In this document: positions 48,445 through 57,264 of the stretch, one piece after another | Numbering within the stretch: position 1 is the first letter of the stretch | Layout of the letters: the number at the start of each line of letters is the position of its first letter | Source: CAYFPO01 sp964345035 | GTDB taxonomy: Bacteria; Fidelibacterota; Marinisomatia; SCGC-AAA003-L08; GCA-002704045 | Direction of reading: 5' to 3' | DNA: 64,000 nt | Assembly (NCBI GenBank): GCA_964345035.1 | Contig: CAYFPO010000001.1 | Location: 62,001 to 126,000 of the forward strand | The notes under the pieces: model-generated | What the model was told of the DNA's origin: nothing | The model's database searches: none | Seen by the model: only the letters and a program-made list of their open reading frames with translations | Program-made: the position numbers and the translations under genes

Positions 48445-48523
48445 AGACTGAATACCACCAGAAATATTTATTTGAATTAAATTGAATCATCGGCGATAAC
48501 TTACTGACAGGTTTTGTGTTCAT
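48428..48523 (-). CDS. trpL: Aromatic leader peptide (trpL-like) with Tyr-Phe-Trp-Trp-Tyr
   Basis: A short open frame that falls below usual ORF cutoffs. From ATG 48523 it has 31 residues; from ATG 48490 it has 20 (starting MIQFNSNK). In both cases it contains the codons TAT TTC TGG TGG TAT (48466-48452), then SVSGENR and TGA at 48430-48428. Tandem Trp codons upstream of a terminator are the hallmark of ribosome-mediated attenuation; here Tyr and Phe codons flank them. Neither start has a strong Shine-Dalgarno. Not a catalytic product; its translation is the signal. Confidence 0.85.
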   Translation of the reverse strand: MNTKPVSKLSPMIQFNSNKYFWWYSVSGENR

Positions 48524-48535
48524 ACAAGAAAATTC

Positions 48536-49423
48536 TCAGCAGGATTTGTGCGGTTCATAATTAAATGGTTCAATTTGTAAAGTGGAATGATGGATATTAT
48601 ATCTTTTTTTCAGCATCTCCTGGGTTTCCCTTAAACATTCTGGCCAATGATGAGTTGAAGAACAATCTTTATTGACAATGAGGTGTGCGCTTAGTGCAGT
48701 ATTACCTTCACTAATGGACCAGATATGTAGATCATGGACATCTTTAACGTGTGGTTGATTTATCATTGCAGATTCAACATTTTTAAAATCAATATGATCA
48801 GGAACTGCATCCAACAAAAAATTAATGCTTCTTTTCAGCAGGTTTTTAGACCCAATTAATATTAATAATACAATAAAAATACTGGCAATCAGATCAATGG
48901 AATTCCACTGCCATTGCCATATAATAACACCAGATATGATTCCTCCCACCGATCCCAGAGCATCCATAATTAAATGGAGAAACGCACCTTTAACATTGAG
49001 GTTATGGTGTGCATCCTTTCTGAGGACGTATGCACTGATTCCATTTGCTGCAAGTCCAAGAGATGCAATTAAAGTTAATTCAAATCCCTTGATTTCCTGT
49101 GGTGATGATATTCTTTGGAAAGTTTCAATGAGTATATATCCGCAGATAACAACCAATAATGCACCATTAATAAAAGCACCAATGATCTCCAAGCGCATAT
49201 ATCCAAAGGATTTTAGATGGTCCCTCGGTTTTTCTGCGAGTTTGGAAGCAAAAATAGCAAGTCCTAATGCGGATACATCAGTAAGCATATGTCCTGCGTC
49301 AGATAATAGTGCTAAACTGTTGGTGTATAATCCTCCCCAAAACTCCACAATAAGAAAGGAAAAATTAATCCAAAAAGCCCACCAGAGATGTGACCTGATT
49401 TGAGGAGTAGAATTACCGTGCAT
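48536..49423 (-). CDS. CDF-family divalent metal cation exporter (CzcD/ZitB-like)
   Basis: 295 residues with six predicted membrane helices. Helix 2 has the site SLALLSDAGHMLTDVSAL (HxxxD) and helix 5 has HLIMDALGSVGGI. The C-terminal cytoplasmic domain has DVHDLHIWSISEGNTALSAH, as in zinc-exporting CDF proteins. Likely Zn2+/H+ antiport out of the cytoplasm. It overlaps the chorismate mutase stop by one base (TGATG), and its 3' end holds the possible promoter of the trp leader. Confidence 0.92.
   Translation of the reverse strand: MHGNSTPQIRSHLWWAFWINFSFLIVEFWGGLYTNSLALLSDAGHMLTDVSALGLAIFASKLAEKPRDHLKSFGYMRLEIIGAFINGALLVVICGYILIETFQRISSPQEIKGFELTLIASLGLAANGISAYVLRKDAHHNLNVKGAFLHLIMDALGSVGGIISGVIIWQWQWNSIDLIASIFIVLLILIGSKNLLKRSINFLLDAVPDHIDFKNVESAMINQPHVKDVHDLHIWSISEGNTALSAHLIVNKDCSSTHHWPECLRETQEMLKKRYNIHHSTLQIEPFNYEPHKSC
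48554..48581 (-). promoter_or_regulatory. Possible promoter for the leader and supraoperon
   Basis: TTTACA (48581-48576) and TATGAA (48559-48554) with a 16-base spacer, inside the 3' end of the CDF transporter gene. Transcription would start near 48547, about 24 bases before the longer leader ATG. The -35 matches the sigma-70 consensus in 5 of 6 bases, the -10 in 4 of 6; weak evidence on its own. Confidence 0.3.
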
Positions 49424-49692
49424 CAGTGCAATTTTCTTTGTTCCTGTTTTGAGGATTTAAAGACTGCTTTAAAAATTCTGATTAATTGATTTTCTGTTAA
49501 TCCCTTCCCTGCGTGTTCTGATAAGCGGTCTATTATCTCTTTTTCTCTCTCTTTGTCTTCTATTGGAATATGCAATTCAGACTTAATTTGACCAACATCC
49601 CTTACGATTTCCATTCTTTCTTCCAGCAGTTTCAGAATTTTTTCATCAAGCTCGTTTAATTCTTCTCTTAATTTGAGTATTCTTTTATCCAC
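49423..49692 (-). CDS. Chorismate mutase, AroQ class, monofunctional
   Basis: Rearranges chorismate to prephenate, the entry to Phe and Tyr. 89 residues, all helical. Candidate active-site residues by comparison with the E. coli domain: Arg9, Arg26, Lys37, Asp46, Arg49, Glu50 (in LREELNELDEKIL, ERMEIVRDVGQIK and EDKEREKE). It lies outside the supraoperon proper, before the CDF transporter, and supplies the mutase activity that tyrA and pheA here lack. Confidence 0.9.
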   Translation of the reverse strand: MDKRILKLREELNELDEKILKLLEERMEIVRDVGQIKSELHIPIEDKEREKEIIDRLSEHAGKGLTENQLIRIFKAVFKSSKQEQRKLH

Positions 49693-49732
49693 TCAGTAAA
49701 ATTAGGGAGTTTCTAATTTGACAGGAAAGAAT

Positions 49733-51025
49733 TTAATCCGTTTGTTTTTCTATTAATTCCAAAAGCTGTTTGGGTGAATTATGATGGGGATTTATTTTGG
49801 ATGCGATCTCAGTATGCTCAATAGCTTTTTGAATATCACCTTTTGTTAAGTACAATTCTCCAAGCATTACGTGGTATTTCCCCATTGGTTGTGGATATAT
49901 ATTTACAACTCTTTCAAGATGGGTAATTGCTTTTTTATTATTACCGGATTCCACACTTTTGAGCCCTTGATAGATAGAATATTTTATGGTACCATGCCAG
50001 ATAAAAAATCCAGAAATCAGTGCAGTATAAAAAATTCTTAAATACTTTTTCACATTGGTTGACCAAAGTTGGATAATGAAATGACTTCCAATTAGTGCAA
50101 TGCCAAATGAAAGAAAATGCCCCATACCGTATAATCCATTTATTCCAAAACCGAACAAAAGAACCAGTGGAAAAACCCAGATATCCTGTTTTCTTATTGA
50201 AGCAAATAATGATCTTATTTTTTCATGGGTATAGCTGTTTGCCCGGTAAAAATAATCTTTGAACCGATTGGTTTCATTGACTGGATTTAAAAATGTATAG
50301 GAGATAACATCGCTTGGACATCCTTCAGTGCAAATAAGACAGGAAGTGCAATTTGTGCTTGTTACCTTTCCATAAGAATTAATTTCATAACTAACATCAA
50401 TACCAATAGGGCAGTTTGTGGTACATTTATTGCATTTAATACAATTACCGGTTTTCCTGACCTTAAACATGGCAAATGCGTTGGGTAGTTTTAAAAATGC
50501 CCCCCATGGGCATAGGTATCTGCAGAATCCTTTTCTTCCAAGAAGATACACTAAGAGTACGCCATCAACCAAAAATGTTAGTGTTCCTATAACAAATCCA
50601 GGTAAAAAAGCCCATATTTCCGGAACTGCGAGATTAATTGTTGGGGTCTCCCACGGATTTGACAATGCTGCAATAATGTTTGGAGTAATATAAAAATATA
50701 TCAGCATAAAAAGTGGGAGCAGAAAAACCATGCGGGAGTTAATGGTTTTTGGTGTGATTTTCATCTTTTTGAGTATCCACCAGGAAAATTCCTGCAGAGC
50801 CCCAAAATGGCATGCCCATCCGCAAAAAAACCTGCCAAACAACAGCGTAGTCAAGAATGCAATGAATACAAGAATTGTACCCGCATTTATCAAACCATGT
50901 TTAACGAATGAATGGAAAAATTCCTGGAAGTCAATGCTGCCGATTACAGAATCACCAAAAACAAAAATATGTGCGATTATCAACAGATGAACGAGGATCA
51001 AGCTTGCTATCCGCAATTTCTGCAT
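49733..51025 (-). CDS. NapH/NosR-like membrane polyferredoxin with C-terminal TPRs
   Basis: 430 residues. Several membrane helices with the paired motifs FFCGWACHFGALQEF and GFCRYLCPWGAF typical of the NapH/CcoG/RdxA group, then two 4Fe-4S clusters (CIKCNKCTTNCP and CTSCLICTEGCP). More helices follow (about residues 280-345), and the last 80 residues form two or three TPRs (ITHLERVVNIYPQPMG, KAIEHTEIASKINPHH). It probably moves electrons from the quinone pool or cytoplasm to a periplasmic partner. The TPR tail is not usual for NapH. The gene for any partner reductase is not adjacent. Confidence 0.8.
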   Translation of the reverse strand: MQKLRIASLILVHLLIIAHIFVFGDSVIGSIDFQEFFHSFVKHGLINAGTILVFIAFLTTLLFGRFFCGWACHFGALQEFSWWILKKMKITPKTINSRMVFLLPLFMLIYFYITPNIIAALSNPWETPTINLAVPEIWAFLPGFVIGTLTFLVDGVLLVYLLGRKGFCRYLCPWGAFLKLPNAFAMFKVRKTGNCIKCNKCTTNCPIGIDVSYEINSYGKVTSTNCTSCLICTEGCPSDVISYTFLNPVNETNRFKDYFYRANSYTHEKIRSLFASIRKQDIWVFPLVLLFGFGINGLYGMGHFLSFGIALIGSHFIIQLWSTNVKKYLRIFYTALISGFFIWHGTIKYSIYQGLKSVESGNNKKAITHLERVVNIYPQPMGKYHVMLGELYLTKGDIQKAIEHTEIASKINPHHNSPKQLLELIEKQTD

Positions 51026-51033
51026 GGTGGAAA

Positions 51034-52893
51034 TCAGGGAGATAATAGAAAAGTTACAAGTAAAACAATATCTAAAATATTTAATATTTCATCATAATTC
51101 ATATCCACTGCCCAAAATTCTACGGGAGTCAGGTAACCTCCTATAATTATTTCATTGATCGTCAATACAATGTCCAGGACATCTACACTATCATCCTGAT
51201 TACTGTCACCTTTTATTCCTACAAACCCCAACTTTTCTACAATCGTATAGGTTCTATTCGTTTCAAATGGACCTTCATAATAATCCTGTTTTGGTTGATT
51301 GGTTTCGGTATCTCTGCTTGGCCAGTGAATGGTAATTCCATCAATCAATAAATCACTTCCAAGTCCAAAATGCTGAATGAGTGCATCCATACTACCGTGA
51401 CCTCTGCTGCTAATTATTTCCCTAATTTGACTGCCGGATGAAGATTGTAATTTGATTCTTGCTCCAATAGCAGATTTATTAGCTACATCAGACCAACCAT
51501 TATTTTCAATACCATATTTACTGCCTTCAAGTTTTATCTTCACCCAATTGTGATTTGAAAATGTTGAATCTTCTGTAACATTTTTAAACAGCAGGCTGGT
51601 GTATTTCACAGTTGTGGAATCATCGTCATCTGTGTCACCCATCTCCAGTCCTGCAGTAAAAATATCAATCAATCCGTCATTATTATAATCGCCCGCTATC
51701 ACATCCTGTGTTGCTGATAAAAATTGGGGACTAAACGTAGAGTCCCAGGGCTCATCCTCTGAGTTCAGTGTAAATAATTTATCCCAATCACGAAAGCTTG
51801 AAACCCATAGATCAACAACCCCGTCATTATCTAAATCTGTCCAGGATAAACCATTGTTCAATGTATCACCAATCACGCCTGTTTCGGGAGCAACATTTAA
51901 AAAGTTTCCATTATCATTTTTAAATAATCTATTAATACCCCAATTTGCAAGGTATAGGTCGAAATCTTCATCATTGTCATAGTCACCCCAAGCAGCACCA
52001 TAGCCCATACTGCCGGATTCATCTACTTCATTATCATCAACTCCTTTTACTTCTGCTACCTCAATGAAAAATGGATCGGGGTTGGGATTATAGGTTACAT
52101 TGCCAGGAGATCCGGTTAAAATCTGATTTTCCAATAACCAGTTAATGCCAAATTTTCTAACAACATAAACATCCTGATCACCATCATTATCATAATCAAC
52201 AATTGCTAATGTTCTTGAACTAGAAAAATCAGTTGAAGGGTACGTAAATGCCTGTAGAAATTCGATCTCACCAAATGGATTCATCCCATTATTCAAAAAT
52301 AAATACACCTGAATATCGCCTTCTTCTTCTATTGCAACGATATCCAAATCTCCATCCAGGTCAGCATCAAGAAATCCCTGACCATGAATATCCGGCAGGA
52401 AATTTGATGGTATATAATTAACCGAATTGAACACATGATTCCCAAAATTCATCACAAGTTTATGAGATAATGTGTCGAGAAATCTCATTTTAAGAATGTC
52501 TGGATAACCATTATTATCCACATCACCTGCACAAACTCCTGTCAACCCATCAAATTCATCAAGTACCATTTCAGATAATTCCTGGAAAACACCATTCACA
52601 TTTTCAAAATAATGAGAAGACTGATACCCATAATAAAGATCCAGATCACCATCCCAGTCAAAATCTACCATGACACCACCTTTAGCCTTCATCTGCTTAT
52701 AATCATTTAATTCATCATTTATCCAGGCATTGTATAAACCACTGGATAAATTTTGTGCTGGTTCATCTTCGAACTGATCCGTTGCATTGCTGTTAGTTAC
52801 AAGAAAGTATAATTCACCTCCCAATAGCACCATTCCTGCTGCAACAGAAAGGAAAAATATCATTCTAATTACATTAAACACAGATATTCTCAT
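51034..52893 (-). CDS. Exported FG-GAP/ASPIC-UnbV protein with dockerin pair
   Basis: 619 residues with an N-terminal hydrophobic anchor (IRMIFFLSVAAGMVLLGG). Propeller-type FG-GAP/VCBS repeats rich in Ca-binding loops (DFDWDGDLDLYYG, DLDGDLDIVAIEEEG, DYDNDGDQDVYVV, DLDNDGVVDLWVS) are followed by an ASPIC/UnbV domain (IGARIKLQSSSGSQIREI, SMDALIQHFGLG). It ends in two dockerin repeats (GDSNQDDSVDVLDIVLT, VDMNYDEILNILDIVLL). Resembles CRTAC1-like surface proteins; probably adhesive or carbohydrate-binding, function not established. Confidence 0.85.
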   Translation of the reverse strand: MRISVFNVIRMIFFLSVAAGMVLLGGELYFLVTNSNATDQFEDEPAQNLSSGLYNAWINDELNDYKQMKAKGGVMVDFDWDGDLDLYYGYQSSHYFENVNGVFQELSEMVLDEFDGLTGVCAGDVDNNGYPDILKMRFLDTLSHKLVMNFGNHVFNSVNYIPSNFLPDIHGQGFLDADLDGDLDIVAIEEEGDIQVYLFLNNGMNPFGEIEFLQAFTYPSTDFSSSRTLAIVDYDNDGDQDVYVVRKFGINWLLENQILTGSPGNVTYNPNPDPFFIEVAEVKGVDDNEVDESGSMGYGAAWGDYDNDEDFDLYLANWGINRLFKNDNGNFLNVAPETGVIGDTLNNGLSWTDLDNDGVVDLWVSSFRDWDKLFTLNSEDEPWDSTFSPQFLSATQDVIAGDYNNDGLIDIFTAGLEMGDTDDDDSTTVKYTSLLFKNVTEDSTFSNHNWVKIKLEGSKYGIENNGWSDVANKSAIGARIKLQSSSGSQIREIISSRGHGSMDALIQHFGLGSDLLIDGITIHWPSRDTETNQPKQDYYEGPFETNRTYTIVEKLGFVGIKGDSNQDDSVDVLDIVLTINEIIIGGYLTPVEFWAVDMNYDEILNILDIVLLVTFLLSP

Positions 52894-52948
52894 AAGGGAA
52901 ATTAATACTTTCAGGATAAATAATTAACAGAAGGATTTATACAGAATG

Positions 52949-54343
52949 TTACAGGAAATGTAACTCGGAATATTTAATTTTACCCAGTTCATCCCTGGGG
53001 ATGGATTTCACAAAATGAATAACTTTTGGTATTTTAAAACTGGCGATCCTGTCCTTCAAATGATTGGTGATGTTTTTGATATCAGGTTTGGAATTTTCTG
53101 ATGTAAGATACGCTGTTACCAATTGCCCCCATTCTTCATCGGGAACACCTACCACAACTGCATCATTTATACCATCAAAAGATTTCAACAATTCCTCTAC
53201 TTCTTTTGGATTGACATTTTCACCACCAGTGATAATCAAATCTTTTCTCCGCATCTCAAGGAACAAGGTACCATCATCAATCCAACCCAAATCTCTTGAG
53301 TTGTGAATACCATTAGCTTCAGAATGATTCAAATATCCTTTCATTACCATTGGTCCTGAAACGACAATTTCTTCATTTACAATTTTCAGAGTTACATCCT
53401 TAAAGGGAACCCCTGTAAATTGCTTTTTCTCCGGTTGATCGAGAATTTTTAATCCGACTATCCCTGAACAGGTTTCTGTCATTCCGTAGGTTTTCACAAC
53501 ATTTAATTTTTCATTTAGACAATTTTCAAGTAAGTTATCTGATGCTGGACCTCCACCTAATAATATAGCACGTAGGGATTTTAAATATTGTAATCCATCC
53601 GGCTGATCTATTATCCGCTGAAGCATTGTTGGGACCAACGAAATCAGAGTAACTGGATCCTTGGATAAAATCTGATACAAAAGTTCTGACGAAAATGATT
53701 CTGCAATATTTACGCTGAATCCATAAATCAATGCTCTTATAATAACAGCAAGTCCGCCTATGTGAGTCATGGGCAGACAACAGAGAAATTGGTCAGTGGT
53801 ATCAAATTGCAGGAAATGATTCCAATTCTCACAACTGGATTGAAAATTTCCAAAAGTCAGTTGGACTGCTTTGGGTTGTCCTGTGGTTCCGGAAGTCATT
53901 AAAATTGTACACACATTATCTGCACTAACTGATTCATCAATTTCAAATTTTTGGCAACCCCTCGCGAGGGTAGGAATTTCTTCTATACAAATTAAGGGTA
54001 TAGAATTAGTCTGTAGTTTTTTTGAAAAATTCCAATTTGAAATAATTGCATCCGGTTGGACCTCCTTGACTATAGAATTCAATTCTTCAGAAGTAAATTT
54101 TGTTGATATTGGAATTGATATAATCCCCGATTCAAAACAAGTCAGTATTACTTCTACAAGTTCTATCCCATTTGGTAATAATACAATCAACTTGTTTTTC
54201 GAGTGAATTCCTGAGGCAGAAAATGCTTTTTGAACTATTGTCACGCTATCTGCAATTTCACCAAATGTAAATGTTTCTTCTCCAAATTTAAGAAACAATC
54301 CAGTTGGATTTATAGCCAATCTCTTCTGTAGCCAAGACTTCAA
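52949..54343 (-). CDS. menE: o-Succinylbenzoate-CoA ligase
   Basis: ANL-superfamily adenylating enzyme activating OSB with CoA in menaquinone synthesis. 464 residues. AMP-binding motif ILMTSGTTGQPKAVQLT, then KTYGMTETCSGI, and C-terminal RRKDLIITGGENVNPKEVEELL with catalytic Lys near LGKIKYSE. The choice among ANL ligases rests on its place in menBACE and a 4-base overlap with menC. Confidence 0.93.
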   Translation of the reverse strand: MKSWLQKRLAINPTGLFLKFGEETFTFGEIADSVTIVQKAFSASGIHSKNKLIVLLPNGIELVEVILTCFESGIISIPISTKFTSEELNSIVKEVQPDAIISNWNFSKKLQTNSIPLICIEEIPTLARGCQKFEIDESVSADNVCTILMTSGTTGQPKAVQLTFGNFQSSCENWNHFLQFDTTDQFLCCLPMTHIGGLAVIIRALIYGFSVNIAESFSSELLYQILSKDPVTLISLVPTMLQRIIDQPDGLQYLKSLRAILLGGGPASDNLLENCLNEKLNVVKTYGMTETCSGIVGLKILDQPEKKQFTGVPFKDVTLKIVNEEIVVSGPMVMKGYLNHSEANGIHNSRDLGWIDDGTLFLEMRRKDLIITGGENVNPKEVEELLKSFDGINDAVVVGVPDEEWGQLVTAYLTSENSKPDIKNITNHLKDRIASFKIPKVIHFVKSIPRDELGKIKYSELHFL

Positions 54344-55362
54344 ATTGAGATTCCCAATCCAGGTGAATCCGGTACTTTAACACTATCATCACTGCTGTAT
54401 TTGAATGGATTTTCGCCAAACATTTTCCAGGTAGAAATCCCGCAAGGATCACTGATTTCCAAAGCTGCTGCTATATGTAAATTTGCTGTAAGCCCAATTT
54501 TGGTTTCCAGGGTTGATGTAATTATAGTTCTGATATTGTTATCTTCAGCCAGTTTTTTAATCTCATTAGATTTTTTAAAACCTCCTGATATCATAGGTTT
54601 AATAATAAATATATCTGCTGCTCCTGCATGTAATATTTTTACTGCAGATTGGTAATCTGTTAGGGATTCATCAACAGCAATTGGAATATTTGTATGAAAT
54701 CTTAATTCGCAAAAATCTTCAAGAGCATCAGATGGAAATGGTTGTTCAATATAATCTATTGGGTATTCTCTTATTTCTCTGCACCACTTGACTGCATCTT
54801 GTAATTCTAATTTACCGTTAAAATCAAGTCTGAGCATTATATTCGGATTATTCTCGAAAATTCTATCCAGTATATTTTTACTCTCTTTAATTGAATTTTG
54901 TGTCATCTTTAGTTTGAGGTTGTTTTCCGATATTTGCCCTGTTTCTTTTAAATCTCCAACCGCATTGATTTTTATTTCATCCAGCGCATTAGGATTCCAG
55001 TATTTTGATAGAGGGATTTTTGCCATTTTACTTGCTAAATCAAAATATGCAATTTCAAACCCAAACTGAATGGATGGATAGTCATCAAGATAGAAATTAA
55101 AAATATTTTGAAGAATTTCTTCAGTTACATCTTGTTTTTCTATATCCAGCATTGAAGAAATCTCATCAATCTTTTTTGTAATGGGTTTTTCAAAATCCGG
55201 GCTGTAATCCTGCAAGGGTGCAATTTCCCCAATTCCAATATCATTTCCATTTATCAGTTTGATGTACCAGCCATTCCTATTGTTGTATGTACCGGAAGCT
55301 GTTTTAAATGGTCGGAGAATCTTTACCGAAAATGGTGTTAATTGAATTGATTCAATATTCAT
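54340..55362 (-). CDS. menC: o-Succinylbenzoate synthase
   Basis: Enolase-superfamily dehydration of SHCHC to OSB. About 340 residues from ATG 55362, which overlaps the menA stop as ATGA; an ATG at 55380 is in frame but lies within menA. Second catalytic Lys region NLKLKMT, metal ligands in MLRLDFNGKL, YIEQPF and AVDESL, and the final Lys in IIKPMISGG. Confidence 0.93.
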   Translation of the reverse strand: MNIESIQLTPFSVKILRPFKTASGTYNNRNGWYIKLINGNDIGIGEIAPLQDYSPDFEKPITKKIDEISSMLDIEKQDVTEEILQNIFNFYLDDYPSIQFGFEIAYFDLASKMAKIPLSKYWNPNALDEIKINAVGDLKETGQISENNLKLKMTQNSIKESKNILDRIFENNPNIMLRLDFNGKLELQDAVKWCREIREYPIDYIEQPFPSDALEDFCELRFHTNIPIAVDESLTDYQSAVKILHAGAADIFIIKPMISGGFKKSNEIKKLAEDNNIRTIITSTLETKIGLTANLHIAAALEISDPCGISTWKMFGENPFKYSSDDSVKVPDSPGLGISI

Positions 55363-56240
55363 ATTATCAATCCCAAACATAATAATATCGCAAATATAAA
55401 CAGTAATTTTGCAGTTTGTTCTAAGACTGTATTTAAGTCACTGCCAGTTTTTGAATAAATCTTTATTATCAACGATAAACTAATTGGCAATGTAAAAATT
55501 GGCAGCCATACACTGAGATTTTCCAATTGTAAATACAGATATATTAAAAAGAGATATGGTGTAAAAACGAGTATTGAAAATTCTATTTTTGAGAAGGTTT
55601 TTCCAAAAATCACCGCGAGAGTTTTTTTTCTTGTTAATATATCTGTGTCTGCATCACGAAGATTATTTACTACAAGAATCGCAGCTGCAAGACATCCCAT
55701 TATACAGCCACAATACAATGAATTTGATGTTACATATCCAGTTTGAAGAAAATATGTACCGGCGACTGCAATGATCCCAAAAAATAAAAATACAAAAAAA
55801 TCACCCAATCCATAATACCCAAATGGATATGGTCCCGCAGTATACAATATTCCTGCAGCAATTGATGTTATTCCGATTATTATTATGGGTAATCCCCCAA
55901 TAAAAGCCAGATAAGAACCAAATATAATTGCAATGGAAAATATGAATACAATTCCAGCCTTTAGTTGGCTGATAGTTAATAATCCTGCTTGGGCTGCACG
56001 AATGGGACCTGTCCTCTCGGTGGCATCCGTTCCTTTTAAAAAATCAGACAGATCATTTGAAAAATTTGTACCTATTTGGATACAAATTGCTGCCAGAAAA
56101 GTAATGATTGCCGTTACAAAATTGAAATGGTAATCGTGGTACGCAAGCCCTGTCCCGACCATAACCGGAGCAATTGCTGCAGGTAGAGTTTTAGGTCTTG
56201 AGGCTGTTATCCAATTTTTCAGTGAAAACTGATTTGTCAA
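55359..56240 (-). CDS. menA: 1,4-Dihydroxy-2-naphthoate polyprenyltransferase
   Basis: Adds the isoprenoid chain to DHNA, giving demethylmenaquinone. 293 residues, about eight membrane helices (UbiA superfamily). N-terminal WITASRPKTLPAAIAPV, first Asp-rich motif NFSNDLSDFLKGTD, second NNLRDADTDILTRKKT. ATGA overlap with menC. Confidence 0.95.
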   Translation of the reverse strand: MTNQFSLKNWITASRPKTLPAAIAPVMVGTGLAYHDYHFNFVTAIITFLAAICIQIGTNFSNDLSDFLKGTDATERTGPIRAAQAGLLTISQLKAGIVFIFSIAIIFGSYLAFIGGLPIIIIGITSIAAGILYTAGPYPFGYYGLGDFFVFLFFGIIAVAGTYFLQTGYVTSNSLYCGCIMGCLAAAILVVNNLRDADTDILTRKKTLAVIFGKTFSKIEFSILVFTPYLFLIYLYLQLENLSVWLPIFTLPISLSLIIKIYSKTGSDLNTVLEQTAKLLFIFAILLCLGLII

Positions 56241-56259
56241 TTTTCAGAGGTATTTTTAT

Positions 56260-57090
56260 TTAGGGTAATCGTTTGAATTTACTGAATTCCGGTTTCCGCT
56301 TTTCCTTAAATGCGTTTCTGCCTTCTTGTGCTTCCTCTGACATATAAAAAAGTAATGTTGCATCTCCTGCAAGCTGTTGTAATCCGGATTGACCATCACA
56401 GTCTGCATTCAATGCTGCTTTCAGTAATCTTAATGACATTGGAGATTTTTCCAGCATTTCCTGACACCATTTTACTGATTCTTCCTCAAGTTTTTCCAAT
56501 GGTACAACTGCATTTACCAATCCCCAGTCCAATGCCTGTTCTGCATCATAAAATCGGCAAAGATACCACATCTCCCTTGCGCGTTTCTGTCCGATGATAC
56601 GTGCCATATATGATGCGCCCCATCCACCATCAAATGAACCTACCTTCGGACCGGTCTGTCCAAATTTTGCATTATCGGCAGCAATGGTCAGATCACACAT
56701 CATATGAAGTACATGCCCTCCACCAACTGCATAACCGGCAACTACTGCCACTACCGGCTTGGGGATTGTTCTGATCTGCCGCTGCAGATCCAATACATTT
56801 AATCTGGGTACCCCATCTTCACCCACATATCCGGCAGAACCACGAACTTTCTGATCCCCTCCGGCACAAAATGCATCGGGACCTTTACCGGTTAAAATGA
56901 TTACACCACAGTCAGAATCTTCCCGGGCATTCTCAAACGCCACTTTTAATTCCTTTATGGTTTTAGGACGAAATGAATTTCGAACTTCAGGGCGATTGAT
57001 GGTAATCCGAATTATGCCATCTGCAGCGTTCTCACCTTTTTCATAGCGGATATCATCATATTCACCATTCGATTTCCAAGTAATGTTCAT
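56260..57090 (-). CDS. menB: 1,4-Dihydroxy-2-naphthoyl-CoA synthase
   Basis: Crotonase-fold enzyme closing OSB-CoA to DHNA-CoA. 276 residues. ITINRPEVRNSFRPKTI, FCAGGDQKVRG, VAGYAVGGGHVLHMMCDLTIA, GSFDGGWGASYMARIIG and AREMWYLCRFYDAEQA are the MenB signatures. AGGAG precedes the ATG. First gene of menBACE; menF, menD, menH and ubiE are not in the window. Confidence 0.96.
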   Translation of the reverse strand: MNITWKSNGEYDDIRYEKGENAADGIIRITINRPEVRNSFRPKTIKELKVAFENAREDSDCGVIILTGKGPDAFCAGGDQKVRGSAGYVGEDGVPRLNVLDLQRQIRTIPKPVVAVVAGYAVGGGHVLHMMCDLTIAADNAKFGQTGPKVGSFDGGWGASYMARIIGQKRAREMWYLCRFYDAEQALDWGLVNAVVPLEKLEEESVKWCQEMLEKSPMSLRLLKAALNADCDGQSGLQQLAGDATLLFYMSEEAQEGRNAFKEKRKPEFSKFKRLP

Positions 57091-57220
57091 AATAACTCCT
57101 GTTGAATTAATTAAAATAAAGGGAAAATATTCAATATCAAATTACAATGATTTACCAATATAATGTCTGCTTGTAACATTTTATTTTATGGGTTTGCAGG
57201 TCAGAGTATGTCGTTGTAAA

Positions 57221-57243
57221 TTCATATTCCGCCTGAATATGAA
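57221..57243. promoter_or_regulatory. Inverted repeat upstream of the gene at 57265
   Basis: TTCATATTC and GAATATGAA (perfect 9-bp arms, 5-base spacer) end 21 bases before the ATG at 57265 and just ahead of its AAGAGGA ribosome site. It lies in the 174-base divergent region shared with menB. Could be an operator or a 5'-UTR hairpin. Confidence 0.4.
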
Positions 57244-57264
57244 ATCTTAAAGTAAGAGGATAAA

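Noticed and set aside
48353..48535. T-box or tryptophan riboswitch-like element before trpE
   Set aside because: No T-box sequence or specifier loop is visible; the leader peptide with aromatic codons and overlapping hairpins explains the region better.
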